Source: Alphaproteobacteria bacterium UBA3002
Lineage (GTDB): Bacteria; Pseudomonadota; Alphaproteobacteria; Rickettsiales; UBA3002
NCBI GenBank assembly: GCA_002346425.1
Contig: DDZS01000078.1
Span: 1 to 47,043 of the forward strand
Direction of reading: 5' to 3'
DNA length: 47,043 nt
Shown piece by piece: positions 23,661-32,043 of the stretch. The position numbers and the translations under genes are program-made. The first letter of the stretch is position 1. Every line of letters begins with the position of its first letter. The notes beneath the pieces were generated by a model that saw only the letters and a program-made list of their open reading frames with translations, had not been told where the DNA came from and searched no databases.

Positions 23661-24386
23661 TTACGTGAGTCCGGCGCGCTTCATGCGCTCAATCCGCGCT
23701 TCACGATTCACGTTGCGTATCACCTGTTTCATCAGAATGAATAGCAACACTGCATTCAGCGTGTGCCAGAGAAAATGCGTGCCGAAAGGCCATTGTTCGC
23801 AGACATCATTGTCGACCGCACGGAAAAACAGCGAGACGACCCCCACAAGTGCTGCGAGTAAGAACTGATGCGAGGAAGGGCGGCGAGAGATATGTAGATG
23901 CACCGCAATCATAATCAACGCCATCATACTGGAAAGATACCCGATGGAGTCATTCATCGCGTTGGGGAATTGGGTGACCAACATATGTGTGGTGCCCAAA
24001 AAAGCAAGGAAGCAGATTAGCGTTTGGAACCAGTTAGTTTTACCGATGCGTACGATGATGCTGAGGAAAAACAGAATAATAAACGTCACGATCGGAATCA
24101 CATCCATCATCTCGGTCAAACGCGAAGGGAAGGAATGGAAAGTAATGCTGCTGATGCCGATAAAGAAGATCAGAAAGGTGAGCGCGCGCACATCCCAAAT
24201 CCATTGTCCTCTCAAATCGGGATGCGATTTATATTCACGGTAAATCAAGCAAGCGACGATAAGAAAGCCAAGATTAGAGATCACGTTTAGCGGCTCGGCA
24301 AACCAGTCGGGGCTGACGCGTTCGCATAATCCATAACTATGCACTAGGGGTTGAGTATCCAGCGATGCGGCAGTCATGCGAAACAT
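23661..24386 (-). CDS. Ceramidase-superfamily (CREST) membrane protein, copy 2
   Basis: 241 aa, about seven membrane helices, paralogous to the next gene downstream. Matching motifs: LCERVSPDWFAEPLNVISN, SSITFHSFPSRL, EMMDVIPI and GTHFLWHTLNAV, in the same order and spacing. A notable difference is SITFHS against GLWHS in copy 1 (both keep the Ser and His). Start at 24386 (MFRM...) or the Met three codons later at 24377. It is divergent from the DUF2244 gene, with about 107 bases between. The two copies probably arose by tandem duplication and have since diverged considerably. Confidence 0.83.
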   Translation of the reverse strand: MFRMTAASLDTQPLVHSYGLCERVSPDWFAEPLNVISNLGFLIVACLIYREYKSHPDLRGQWIWDVRALTFLIFFIGISSITFHSFPSRLTEMMDVIPIVTFIILFFLSIIVRIGKTNWFQTLICFLAFLGTTHMLVTQFPNAMNDSIGYLSSMMALIMIAVHLHISRRPSSHQFLLAALVGVVSLFFRAVDNDVCEQWPFGTHFLWHTLNAVLLFILMKQVIRNVNREARIERMKRAGLT

Positions 24387-24493
24387 GTTTTATTCTATCA
24401 TAAAAATACATGAGAAGAAAACGGGAAGCGCTTTAAAGATAAGACTTTATATGCTGCATTGCAGCGGCATACTCTCTAGGGTATCGTAACGCC

Positions 24494-24988
24494 ATGATCA
24501 TCGAAAATACAGACCGGGCCAACCATGTGTTTTTGGATATGCAATTGCGCCGTTCGCACGCCTTAAGCGAACGCGGATTTGCCCGGCTGATGCTGTGTGT
24601 CAGTTTACTCAGTTTATTTGCTGGCGGCGTGCTGTGGCTCATCGGCGCTTGGCCTGTCATCGGATTCATGGGGATGGATGCGCTATTGATTTACCTTGCC
24701 TTCCGCCATTATCGCGCACAGCTGTATGATCAATATGAGCATATCTATCTCGATGCAGAGCATCTTAAAATTCACCGGCATTATGGACGGCGTGATGAAG
24801 TGATCGCGTTGGAGCCAGCCTTTCTTCATGTCCTCCATTCAGAAGAGCGCGATCCCTTAGTGGTGGTGCAGCGCGGGCGCGAGTTTGAAATTGGGTCATG
24901 GTTAGCACCGATAGAACGCCACTGGTTTGCACAAACGCTGCGGCGTGCATTGCGCGAGCGGTTGCAGCATTTACCACATTTACCCTAA
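24494..24988 (+). CDS. DUF2244 domain-containing membrane protein
   Basis: 164 aa, function unknown. Two membrane helices form a hairpin (about residues 29-48, MLCVSLLSLFAGGVLWLIG, and 51-70) between a short polar N-terminus and a cytoplasmic C-terminal domain with the DUF2244-type pattern: FRHYRAQLYDQYEHIYLD, then RDPLVVVQRGREFEIGSWLA. In other Alphaproteobacteria the family often neighbours cytochrome oxidase or nth genes; here it precedes the iron importer. It ends ten bases before the -35 of the next promoter. Confidence 0.85.
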   Translation: MIIENTDRANHVFLDMQLRRSHALSERGFARLMLCVSLLSLFAGGVLWLIGAWPVIGFMGMDALLIYLAFRHYRAQLYDQYEHIYLDAEHLKIHRHYGRRDEVIALEPAFLHVLHSEERDPLVVVQRGREFEIGSWLAPIERHWFAQTLRRALRERLQHLPHLP

Positions 24989-24998
24989 GCCTTCGCGC

Positions 24999-25032
24999 TT
25001 GACTCTGCTTTTGCGAATCATTATCAATTCGC
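24999..25032 (+). promoter_or_regulatory. Promoter of the iron ABC operon with overlapping Fur-box-like palindrome
   Basis: TTGACT (24999-25004) and TATCAA (25022-25027) stand 17 bases apart. Over the -10 lies GCGAATCATTATCAATTCGC (25013-25032): GCGAAT and ATTCGC are exact inverted arms, and the reverse strand reads TTGATAATGATT, close to the Fur consensus TGATAATnATTATCA. Repression by a Fur-type regulator when iron is plentiful is the natural inference, since the next genes encode a ferric-iron importer. Confidence 0.65.
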
Positions 25033-25064
25033 GCATCATTCATTGATAACAGGAAGGAATCCCT

Positions 25065-26105
25065 ATGTTACTTCGTCTCAGCGCATTATGCGTCAGTTTA
25101 CTTCTTTTACTCGGCCTGACCCCTTCGGTCTGGGCGGCGGAAGAAGAGCCGGAAACCATCTATGTCTATTCGGCATCCGAAGAGCATTTGGTGCGCCCGC
25201 TTCTGGATATTTTTGAAAAGGAAAGCGGCATCCATGTCAAAATGACCACGGTCGATCGTGCGGCGCTGGATTCACGCCTGGCGCTGGAAGGTGAAGACAC
25301 GCCAGCAGATGCGGTGATTGTGGCGGATGTGGCGAATCTTTATCCCTTGCAAGCGAGTGGATTGTTACAGCCCGTAACGTCAGACGTGATTAAACAAAAT
25401 ATTCCGCAGATGTTGCGTCAGAAAGACGATTTATGGATGGGCGTTGCCATGCGCTCACGGATTTATTTCATCAATAAAGACAAAGTAAGAGCAAGCGCGC
25501 TGCAATATTATGAAGATATTGAAGATGAGACGTGGAAGGACCGTTTATTGGTCCGTTCGTCAACCAATGCGTATAACCAATCGTTACTGGCAGATTTGAT
25601 CTACCGTCGCGGCGAAGAAGAGGCGACCAAATGGGCCGCTGGAGTCGTGGATGCGATGGCACGCCAGCCCGAAGGTGGCGACCGCGATCAGTTGCGCGCG
25701 ATTGCAACCGGTGTCGGCGACGTGGCTTTGTCGAATACTTATTATTTTGGTCAGCTCTTGACGAGCGACGATCCGAGTGACCGGAAATTGGCGAAAAAGC
25801 TGCAGCCGGTATTTGTAAAAAGCATGGACGGCAAAGGCCCACACGTGAATATCCGCGGTGTCGGCATGTTGAAAGCTAGCGACAAAAAAGAAGCGGTGAC
25901 GAAATTCTTTGAATTTCTGACCCAGGAAGAAGCGCAAAAATTCTTTACCAAGCATAACAAAGAATATCCGGCGAATCCGAATGTTGCGGCCGATCCGGTA
26001 TTACAAGCTTGGGGCTTTGAACCGAAACCGCAAGTGCCAGTCGAAATGCTGGGAGAGTTGAACGCCAAAGCGATGGCGATCTTTGCCAAAGTCGGTTGGG
26101 AATAA
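25065..26105 (+). CDS. Ferric-iron ABC transporter, periplasmic binding protein
   Basis: 346 aa. A cleavable signal peptide (about residues 1-25, hydrophobic LSALCVSLLLLLGL, ending VWA-AEEEP) precedes a class of binding protein related to FbpA/FutA/AfuA: TIYVYSASEEHLVRPLLDIF, DAVIVADVANLYPLQASG, and the iron-ligand Tyr pair region NTYYFGQLL. Captures free or chelated Fe3+ in the periplasm and passes it to the permease. AGGAAGGA precedes the ATG. It is the first gene of a three-gene operon behind a Fur-box-like site. Confidence 0.92.
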   Translation: MLLRLSALCVSLLLLLGLTPSVWAAEEEPETIYVYSASEEHLVRPLLDIFEKESGIHVKMTTVDRAALDSRLALEGEDTPADAVIVADVANLYPLQASGLLQPVTSDVIKQNIPQMLRQKDDLWMGVAMRSRIYFINKDKVRASALQYYEDIEDETWKDRLLVRSSTNAYNQSLLADLIYRRGEEEATKWAAGVVDAMARQPEGGDRDQLRAIATGVGDVALSNTYYFGQLLTSDDPSDRKLAKKLQPVFVKSMDGKGPHVNIRGVGMLKASDKKEAVTKFFEFLTQEEAQKFFTKHNKEYPANPNVAADPVLQAWGFEPKPQVPVEMLGELNAKAMAIFAKVGWE

Positions 26106-27746
26106 GTGCTCACGCGTGGGCTAGCGCTGCTGCTTTGCCTGCCCATCGTCAGTCTGCTGGTGACCGCCGCAGGCTGGATGGGCGGCACGGCGCAGCCGCT
26201 CGCGCTCGATTACGCGGCTTACGTTGCTAACTCTTTGTTACTCGCGCTGGGTACTGGCGCGTTAAGCCTCGCTATCGGAGTGATGGCCGCGTGGTATATC
26301 ACGCTTTATGATTTTCCGCTGCGCCGCGTATTGGAAGCGGCGCTGTTATTACCGCTTGCCATCCCCGCCTATATCATGGCGCTGATTTACGGGCATTGGT
26401 TTGACGCTGCTGGGCCGATACAGGACCTGCTGCGTGACGCAAGCGGTCTAGCCTATGGCGACTACTGGTTCCCCGATATTCGTTCGATTGCCGGCAGTGT
26501 GCTGGTGCTCTCTCTTGTGCTCTATCCTTACGTTTATATTCTCGCGCGGCTGGCATTTCGGCGGCAATGCGAAAGCTGGTTCGAAGCGGCGCAGCTGTGC
26601 GGCGTGCCGACGCGCCAATGGCTATGGCGCGTGGCTTTGCCAATCGCACGTCCCGCACTCGCTATTGGCGTGGCGTTGGTGATGATGGAAACGCTAGCGG
26701 ATTTTGGCGTTGTTTCACTGTTTGGAGTGTCCACCTTTACCACCGCGATATATAAAAGTTGGGCCGGAATGGGGGATTTGGTTACAGCAGCACGGTTGGC
26801 AATCATGCTGCTGCTGGTCGTGTTATTTGCCCTATGGCTGGAACGGTTTTCGCGGCGTGATTGGCAGCAGATGCAGCCCGCCAGTCAGGCGCGGCGTATT
26901 CGGCTCCTCAATGTTTCCAAAAAACGCGGTTGGTTTTTATGCGCGGCGTGTAGCCTACCAGTGGTGATTGGCTTTGTAATTCCGGTCGGCCAATTGCTAT
27001 TTTGGTCATTGTTAAATAGTAGTTATTGGAATGATGGCTGGAACTATCATGCAGCCACGACCTCGCTGATACTGGCCGTTAGCGCGGCGTTCCTTGCCTG
27101 CGTTATCGGAACGATCTTTGCTTATGCCGTGCGCCATCGCCCACAAATGGCGCGTTGGATTCGCCCGGCGACCATCGGCTATGCGGTGCCCGGCTCCGTT
27201 GTGGCCGTTGCGGTGTTTATGCCGTTATTGCTACTGGACCGCAGCATTGCCACTGGCATCGAGCACCTGACAGGGGAGCGTCCGATGTTATTTTTAACTG
27301 GCAGCCTGTTTGCGATGGTGCTAGCCTGTATGTACCGGTTTTTAGTCGTGGCCTTTGGAGCCATAGATTCGGGCCTGCGCACGATCAGCCCTTCTGTGGA
27401 TGATGCTGCGCGGTTGCTGGGTACCTCGCAAGGGCGAATAATACGAGAACTGCACTGGCCGCATTTACGGGGCAGTATTATGGTTGGGGGATTGCTGGTC
27501 TTTGCCGATACGATGAAAGAATTGCCAGCCTCGCTTCTCATGCGCCCCTTTGACGTAAATACGCTGGCGATTCGTACCTATAGCCTCGCGCAGGACGGAT
27601 TATTGGTGCAGGCTTCCGTTCCCTCACTCATGCTGATTGCGATCAGTCTGCTGGCCGTCTGCGTGATCGCCTGGCAGCAGTTAGGCTTGCGTCTTCCGGC
27701 GCTGACGCGTATGCAGGCGACGGAGCAACCCGCATGGCAAAATTAA
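26106..27746 (+). CDS. Ferric-iron ABC transporter, fused permease
   Basis: 546 aa inner-membrane permease made of two fused halves of about six helices each, as in FbpB. Each half has an EAA loop that docks the ATPase: EAAQLCGVPTRQWLWRVALP (about residue 157) and DDAARLLGTSQGRIIRELHW (about 436). It starts at GTG (26106), directly after the preceding TAA, implying translational coupling. The 3' end overlaps the ATPase gene by 13 bases. Confidence 0.92.
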   Translation: MLTRGLALLLCLPIVSLLVTAAGWMGGTAQPLALDYAAYVANSLLLALGTGALSLAIGVMAAWYITLYDFPLRRVLEAALLLPLAIPAYIMALIYGHWFDAAGPIQDLLRDASGLAYGDYWFPDIRSIAGSVLVLSLVLYPYVYILARLAFRRQCESWFEAAQLCGVPTRQWLWRVALPIARPALAIGVALVMMETLADFGVVSLFGVSTFTTAIYKSWAGMGDLVTAARLAIMLLLVVLFALWLERFSRRDWQQMQPASQARRIRLLNVSKKRGWFLCAACSLPVVIGFVIPVGQLLFWSLLNSSYWNDGWNYHAATTSLILAVSAAFLACVIGTIFAYAVRHRPQMARWIRPATIGYAVPGSVVAVAVFMPLLLLDRSIATGIEHLTGERPMLFLTGSLFAMVLACMYRFLVVAFGAIDSGLRTISPSVDDAARLLGTSQGRIIRELHWPHLRGSIMVGGLLVFADTMKELPASLLMRPFDVNTLAIRTYSLAQDGLLVQASVPSLMLIAISLLAVCVIAWQQLGLRLPALTRMQATEQPAWQN

Positions 27747-28762
27747 GCATACAACAATTGGAATATGGCGTCGGCAACACGCTCATCATTCCACGTATCG
27801 GATTCAGTATCCCGGATGGGAGTTTCGCTTGTCTGCTAGGGCCGTCGGGCTGCGGTAAAACCACGTTACTGCGCCTCATTGCCGGATTGGAAAAACCGGC
27901 GCGTGGTAGCATTCATTTCGACGAGATGTGCGTGTCTGACGCAACGCATTGGGTTGCCCCGCAGGATCGCGCGGTAGGGATGGTGTTTCAACAGCCAACT
28001 TTGTTCCCAACCAAAACCGTGGCTGAGAATATTGGGTTTGGGTTGCACACCGCCGCTAATCGTGAGGCGCGTATTCAGGACCTGCTCAAGCATATCGGGC
28101 TGGAAGATAAAGCCGGGCATTACCCACACCAACTCTCTGGCGGGCAGCAGCATCGAGTGGCGCTGGCGCGCGCACTCGCTCCGTCTCCGAAGATTTTGTT
28201 GCTGGATGAGCCCTTTGCGCATCTCGATCCCGATAGCCGAGTGCGCTTACGGCGCGACACGCTGCAGTTAATTCGCGAAGAAGGCGTGACCGCACTGATG
28301 GTGACCCATGACGCGAGCGAAGCCTTGCAAATGGGCGATACGATTGTGCTGATGGATGCGTCCGCGCAGATACGCCAACAAGGGACACCGCATGACCTCT
28401 ATCACCATCCGGTCGATCAATTTGCCGCTCTTGCGCTGGGTGATATGAATCTGCTGAAAGCCACAAGCGATGGTCGGGAAATTCGTTCCTGTCTGGGCCG
28501 CTTCGCCGTCGATACCAATAAAACCGGTAGCATATTAGCAGGCTTCAGGCCCTATGATTTGCATATTGATCCGCAGCCGTCTGAGGTGATGGGCAAAATC
28601 GAGCATGTGTTATGTACTGGCCCGCAAGATCAGTTATTGCTGACCCTAAATTGTGGAGAAGGGGTGCAGGCCGTGGTCCCGCATGATCATCATTATCAGC
28701 CGGGCGATCAGGTCTCAGTGAGAGCTAACCCGGAGCGTATTCACGTATTTGAAGCCGATTGA
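27734..28762 (+). CDS. Ferric-iron ABC transporter, ATP-binding subunit
   Basis: 342 aa cytoplasmic ATPase of the FbpC type: Walker A GPSGCGKTT, Q-loop FQQPTLFP, signature LSGGQQHR, Walker B ILLLDEPFAHLD, H-loop VTHD, and a C-terminal TOBE/MOI-type regulatory domain (about 235-342). It powers the importer formed with the two preceding genes. It begins inside the permease gene (13-base overlap). Its 3' end runs 22 bases into the convergent glycosyltransferase gene, leaving no room for a terminator between them. Confidence 0.93.
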   Translation: MAKLSIQQLEYGVGNTLIIPRIGFSIPDGSFACLLGPSGCGKTTLLRLIAGLEKPARGSIHFDEMCVSDATHWVAPQDRAVGMVFQQPTLFPTKTVAENIGFGLHTAANREARIQDLLKHIGLEDKAGHYPHQLSGGQQHRVALARALAPSPKILLLDEPFAHLDPDSRVRLRRDTLQLIREEGVTALMVTHDASEALQMGDTIVLMDASAQIRQQGTPHDLYHHPVDQFAALALGDMNLLKATSDGREIRSCLGRFAVDTNKTGSILAGFRPYDLHIDPQPSEVMGKIEHVLCTGPQDQLLLTLNCGEGVQAVVPHDHHYQPGDQVSVRANPERIHVFEAD

Positions 28763-30771
28763 ACGACCGGTTCCGCATCGACTCTGGTGAGGCTATGGAC
28801 CAGATCGATAAAGGATAAGGCGCTACGATGATTGGAGTAACGTAGTCCGGTTTCCATACCCGCCTGAGCCATCGCATGACGTTTCATCGCATCCTCAACC
28901 AATTCGCAAGCGGCGGCGATACAGGCTTCTTCATTTTCAGTATCGACCAGCAGGCAATCTTTTTCATCCGTGGCATAGGTGTTGACGCCTCCGGCTTGCG
29001 GAGCAATCACGGCGCAGCCGCATGCCATCGCTTCTAATGCGGTTCGGCCAAAAGCTTGAAAATCGGATAAATCTAAAAAAATATCAGAGGCTTGCAAGAG
29101 CTGCGCGACTTGGCGGCGTCCTAGGATTTCATAATGGTAAAAGTCAAATTCGGTTTCTAATCCATAGCCACCAATCTCGGTGAGCGGGCATCCAAAGGTG
29201 CGGATTTCCACCTGATCTTCAAAGCGGTCCTTGATGGCTTTTAACACGCGCATGCTGCGTTTTGGACCACGCCACGGCGTCGTCGGACGAATCATCGCGC
29301 TGATCACGGGTACTGGGTTTTCCCCTCTGGCGAGGTCTGGGTAAAACAATTCCTGATCGAAAGACGGGGCGATGACATGCACCGTTTTCTGATGCTTTTC
29401 CGCGATCACTTCTTTGACCCAATGGCTAATACCAAAGAGATGACAGTCAGGAATCAGTGTGTAGCTCGCAACCGCTTCTTTCTTATATTCCGGCTGCTTA
29501 TCCATAAAGAAGGGTTCGTAATCCTGTACGAAATACATCGGCACTAAAGAAGGTTTGTGCTGTAGCATTTTCTTCATCAGCGCGACCGATAAAAAGATCG
29601 TTGCGACGACAATCTGAAAACGCTGCGCCATTTGCAGCAGCTCCGCTTCCTTTTCATAATAGACAAAAAGATTCGCGTCGGCGGCAAAAAAGGTTTCATA
29701 CTCTTTACGCTTGCTGCGCGTGCTGGCGATTTTAACCGGATACCCTAAACGGTTTAAGGCGCGTGCCAGCTCCACCACCACTTGCGTACCACCTGCTTTG
29801 GCTGAACATCCGGGTAATAAAAATAGCGTTGCATAGGCGCTACGATCGGTCGCTAGCGGAGGTAGGTGCGAAGCTGGTGTGGTGCTCTCCGGCAATCCGT
29901 GCAGGGCTTGCTGAATCCGCTCGCGAACCTGATCCATTTCCGGGTGATTTCGTAAGGCATAATCGATGCCATCAAGGCGTTCTTGCGTATGCTTAGAACG
30001 GATGGCGTGATGCGCGTTTTTGGTGAGCGATTCGCGTGCCTTTTCACCAAAACTTTGCGAGGTGGCGTGATAGACATAAGCCGCATCGCAGACGGCCATT
30101 TCATACCCTGCATCAGCGGCGCGCAGACAAAAGTCATTTTCTTCGCCATAGCCACGCGGGAACGTATCCTCATCCAGATAGCCAATCGTATCGATCACTG
30201 AACGTTTGATGCAAAAACAAAAGCCATTGATTACGGGAACGCGGGGATACGCATAAGCAGAAACATCCGCCACCAGTTTGCCAAAACTATTGACGGTGAT
30301 ATCGCCAGCTAATTCATTTTGTTTCCACCGCCCACGGTCATCAAACACATATGGAACGGATTGATAAGTAGCCGCGTTGGATAAAGGGCCCGTGACGCCA
30401 ATTTTTGCATCGCTTTCGGCGCAGGCAATTAACTGCTCGCTCCATCCTTCGGAAACTAACGTGTCGCTGTTGAGTAGCACGGCATAATCTGCTTTGGACA
30501 GACGCAGCCCCGCATTGGCAGCACGGGTATAGCCTAGCGCTTTGGTGTGATGAACCAGACGAATATGGTCATATTCTTTCACGAAACGCTGAACGACGGC
30601 GGTAGTCTCCGCCCGCGATCCGTCATTGACCAAAATGAGATCGTAAGGCTGCGGAGTGAATTTCAATACCGAGTCGATACACATCTCGGTATAGTCCGGC
30701 GCATTATGAATACAAATGATAACCGATAATGTGGGGCGCGCATCGGTCTGCGCTAACGAAAGATTAGCCAC
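28741..30771 (-). CDS. Two-domain glycosyltransferase (GT2 + GT4-like)
   Basis: 676 aa, cytoplasmic by sequence. Residues about 12-270 are a GT-A, family-2 transferase: LSVIICIHNAPDYTEMCIDS, LVNDGSR and the NSD version of the DxD motif in AVLLNSDTLVSEGW. Residues about 310-660 form a GT-B, GT4-like domain (LFLLPGCSAKAGGTQVVVEL, and the nucleotide-binding E-rich FGRTALEAMACGCAVIAPQAG). Two transferases in one chain suggest it adds two alternating or successive sugars in a surface polysaccharide. No polymer export genes lie nearby. It overlaps the small upstream gene by eight bases. Confidence 0.87.
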   Translation of the reverse strand: MANLSLAQTDARPTLSVIICIHNAPDYTEMCIDSVLKFTPQPYDLILVNDGSRAETTAVVQRFVKEYDHIRLVHHTKALGYTRAANAGLRLSKADYAVLLNSDTLVSEGWSEQLIACAESDAKIGVTGPLSNAATYQSVPYVFDDRGRWKQNELAGDITVNSFGKLVADVSAYAYPRVPVINGFCFCIKRSVIDTIGYLDEDTFPRGYGEENDFCLRAADAGYEMAVCDAAYVYHATSQSFGEKARESLTKNAHHAIRSKHTQERLDGIDYALRNHPEMDQVRERIQQALHGLPESTTPASHLPPLATDRSAYATLFLLPGCSAKAGGTQVVVELARALNRLGYPVKIASTRSKRKEYETFFAADANLFVYYEKEAELLQMAQRFQIVVATIFLSVALMKKMLQHKPSLVPMYFVQDYEPFFMDKQPEYKKEAVASYTLIPDCHLFGISHWVKEVIAEKHQKTVHVIAPSFDQELFYPDLARGENPVPVISAMIRPTTPWRGPKRSMRVLKAIKDRFEDQVEIRTFGCPLTEIGGYGLETEFDFYHYEILGRRQVAQLLQASDIFLDLSDFQAFGRTALEAMACGCAVIAPQAGGVNTYATDEKDCLLVDTENEEACIAAACELVEDAMKRHAMAQAGMETGLRYSNHRSALSFIDLVHSLTRVDAEPVVQSASNT

Positions 30772-31048
30772 GGGTTTTTTTCCAATGATGATACTTGCTA
30801 TAAGTCGTATGAATCGAAGCGAAACTATCGCTGCCGATCGGACGTCCGAGGCAGCGCTTAATGATAGACATTACGCGGTAGCCAATGCGCCATGCACGCG
30901 ACGATTCTACAGCAGTAATGTCATGATGCATCTGCTCGATGTAACGCATTAAACGCGCCATATCGCGTTCAAGAATTTCGTAACGCAATTGCTCTTCTTC
31001 GGAGAGTGTCGTGACACCCGTTTCCGAGTGTTGCAAAGATGAAACCAT
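30764..31048 (-). CDS. Small coiled-coil protein linked to the glycosyltransferase
   Basis: 94 aa from the ATG at 31048, chosen because AAGGA lies upstream at a workable distance; the frame is open to 31120. No recognised family. Residues about 12-50 are a charged helix likely to form a coiled coil (EEEQLRYEILERDMARLMRY), followed by ESSRAWRIGYRVMSIIKRCL, which resembles the SRSWR-type linker often found inside multi-domain polysaccharide glycosyltransferases. The 8-base overlap suggests it is a split-off partner of the following glycosyltransferase. Function unknown; membrane association by the amphipathic C-terminus is a guess. Confidence 0.6.
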   Translation of the reverse strand: MVSSLQHSETGVTTLSEEEQLRYEILERDMARLMRYIEQMHHDITAVESSRAWRIGYRVMSIIKRCLGRPIGSDSFASIHTTYSKYHHWKKTRG

Positions 31049-31124
31049 TTGTTCATTTCCTTGTGTCAAAATGCCACAGATTTTGTGCATCGCAACAATA
31101 TGTTTCCTATGTCGTTGCAATAGC

Positions 31125-31153
31125 TTGACAGGGTGTGCAGGTCAACCTATATT
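31125..31153 (+). promoter_or_regulatory. Strong sigma70-type promoter of the phasin gene
   Basis: Perfect -35 TTGACA (31125-31130) and -10 TATATT (31148-31153) with a 17-base spacer. Upstream, GCAAC (near 31092) and GTTGC (near 31114) form a spaced inverted repeat that a PhaR-like phasin repressor might use; that part is speculation. Confidence 0.75.
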
Positions 31154-31191
31154 CCGCACTATCTAATTAGATGGGTACAAGGAGAAAAATC

Positions 31192-31884
31192 ATGGCTGCC
31201 ACTACCAAAAAAACGGCGACGAAAAAACCGTCGGCAACGCGCAAACCTAAAACTGCTAAAAACGCTACCGCGAAAAAAGTTAGTCGCGCACGCACTACGG
31301 CTAAACGCGCAACGAATACTGCTACGGCTTCTGCAAAGAAAACTACGCAACAAGCAACCACGCAAGCGAAACAAAATACAAACATGTTTGCTGACCAATC
31401 TGAAGCCATGTTGAAAATGGGTGCGGACGCTGTGCGTAACATGATGTCTGGCGCACCGGATGCGTCGCAGTTCTTTAAAGGTATGCCGGGCAACGATCAA
31501 TTCGGTCAATCCGCTCAGGCAGCCAGCAGCTCAATGAACGACATGATGAATATGGGTAAAGACCATATCGACACTGCCGTGACCTGCAGCAGCATTGCTG
31601 TAAACGCCGGTAAAAATATCGGTGCGGAACTGTTCAATTACGCGAACAAATCATTCTCTCAAAATGTTGAGATGAGCAAAGAAGTTTTCGGTTGCCGCAC
31701 GCTGAACGATATGTTCGACCTGCAAAGCAAAGTGATGAAAACCAATATGGAACATTTCATCAATGAGTCAGTTAAAATGTCTGAAATGATGTTTAAAGCT
31801 GCGAGTCAGGTTTCTGAACCGTTGAACGAACGTATTTCAGAATCGACCAAGCGCATGAGCAAAAATATGTCGAATGCTGCATAA
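31192..31884 (+). CDS. Phasin with histone-H1-like N-terminal tail
   Basis: 230 aa. Phasins coat polyhydroxyalkanoate granules. Residues about 65-230 are the helical phasin domain (FADQSEAMLKMGADAVRN, the AELFNYANKSFSQNVEMSKE and DMFDLQSKVMKTNMEHFINE repeats), the Phasin_2 type of Alphaproteobacteria. Residues 1-60 are Ala/Thr/Lys-rich with 17 Lys/Arg and no acidic residue (for example KKTATKKPSATRKPKTAK), like histone H1 or AlgP tails, so this part may bind DNA. The start at 31192 is preceded by GGAG. A strong promoter lies upstream and an intrinsic terminator downstream, so this is a single-gene, highly expressed unit. No PHA synthase genes are in the window. Confidence 0.88.
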   Translation: MAATTKKTATKKPSATRKPKTAKNATAKKVSRARTTAKRATNTATASAKKTTQQATTQAKQNTNMFADQSEAMLKMGADAVRNMMSGAPDASQFFKGMPGNDQFGQSAQAASSSMNDMMNMGKDHIDTAVTCSSIAVNAGKNIGAELFNYANKSFSQNVEMSKEVFGCRTLNDMFDLQSKVMKTNMEHFINESVKMSEMMFKAASQVSEPLNERISESTKRMSKNMSNAA

Positions 31885-31914
31885 GCGCTCATAACATCGT
31901 ACTATTAAGTGTTT

Positions 31915-31952
31915 AAAACCCGCATCACTTTTTCGGTGATGCGGGTTTTTTT
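31915..31952 (+). terminator. Intrinsic terminator after the phasin gene
   Basis: A 14-bp perfect stem (31915-31928 with 31936-31949; core CCCGCATCAC/GTGATGCGGG) with a seven-base loop runs into a T-run ending at 31952. It lies 31 bases after the phasin stop codon. Confidence 0.93.
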
Positions 31953-32043
31953 AGATGTGCGAAGAACTTCGCGACTTCTGGGCTTTCCCTTTAAGGCGCT
32001 GCGGTGTATAACTGTTTAAACAAAACGTAGACGAGGTATTCCG

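Noticed and set aside
31133..31509. Open frames opposite and overlapping the phasin N-terminus, including very Lys/Arg-rich and Cys/Phe-rich ones
   Set aside because: These are shadows of the Ala/Thr/Lys repeat; the promoter, ribosome-binding site and terminator all match the phasin frame.
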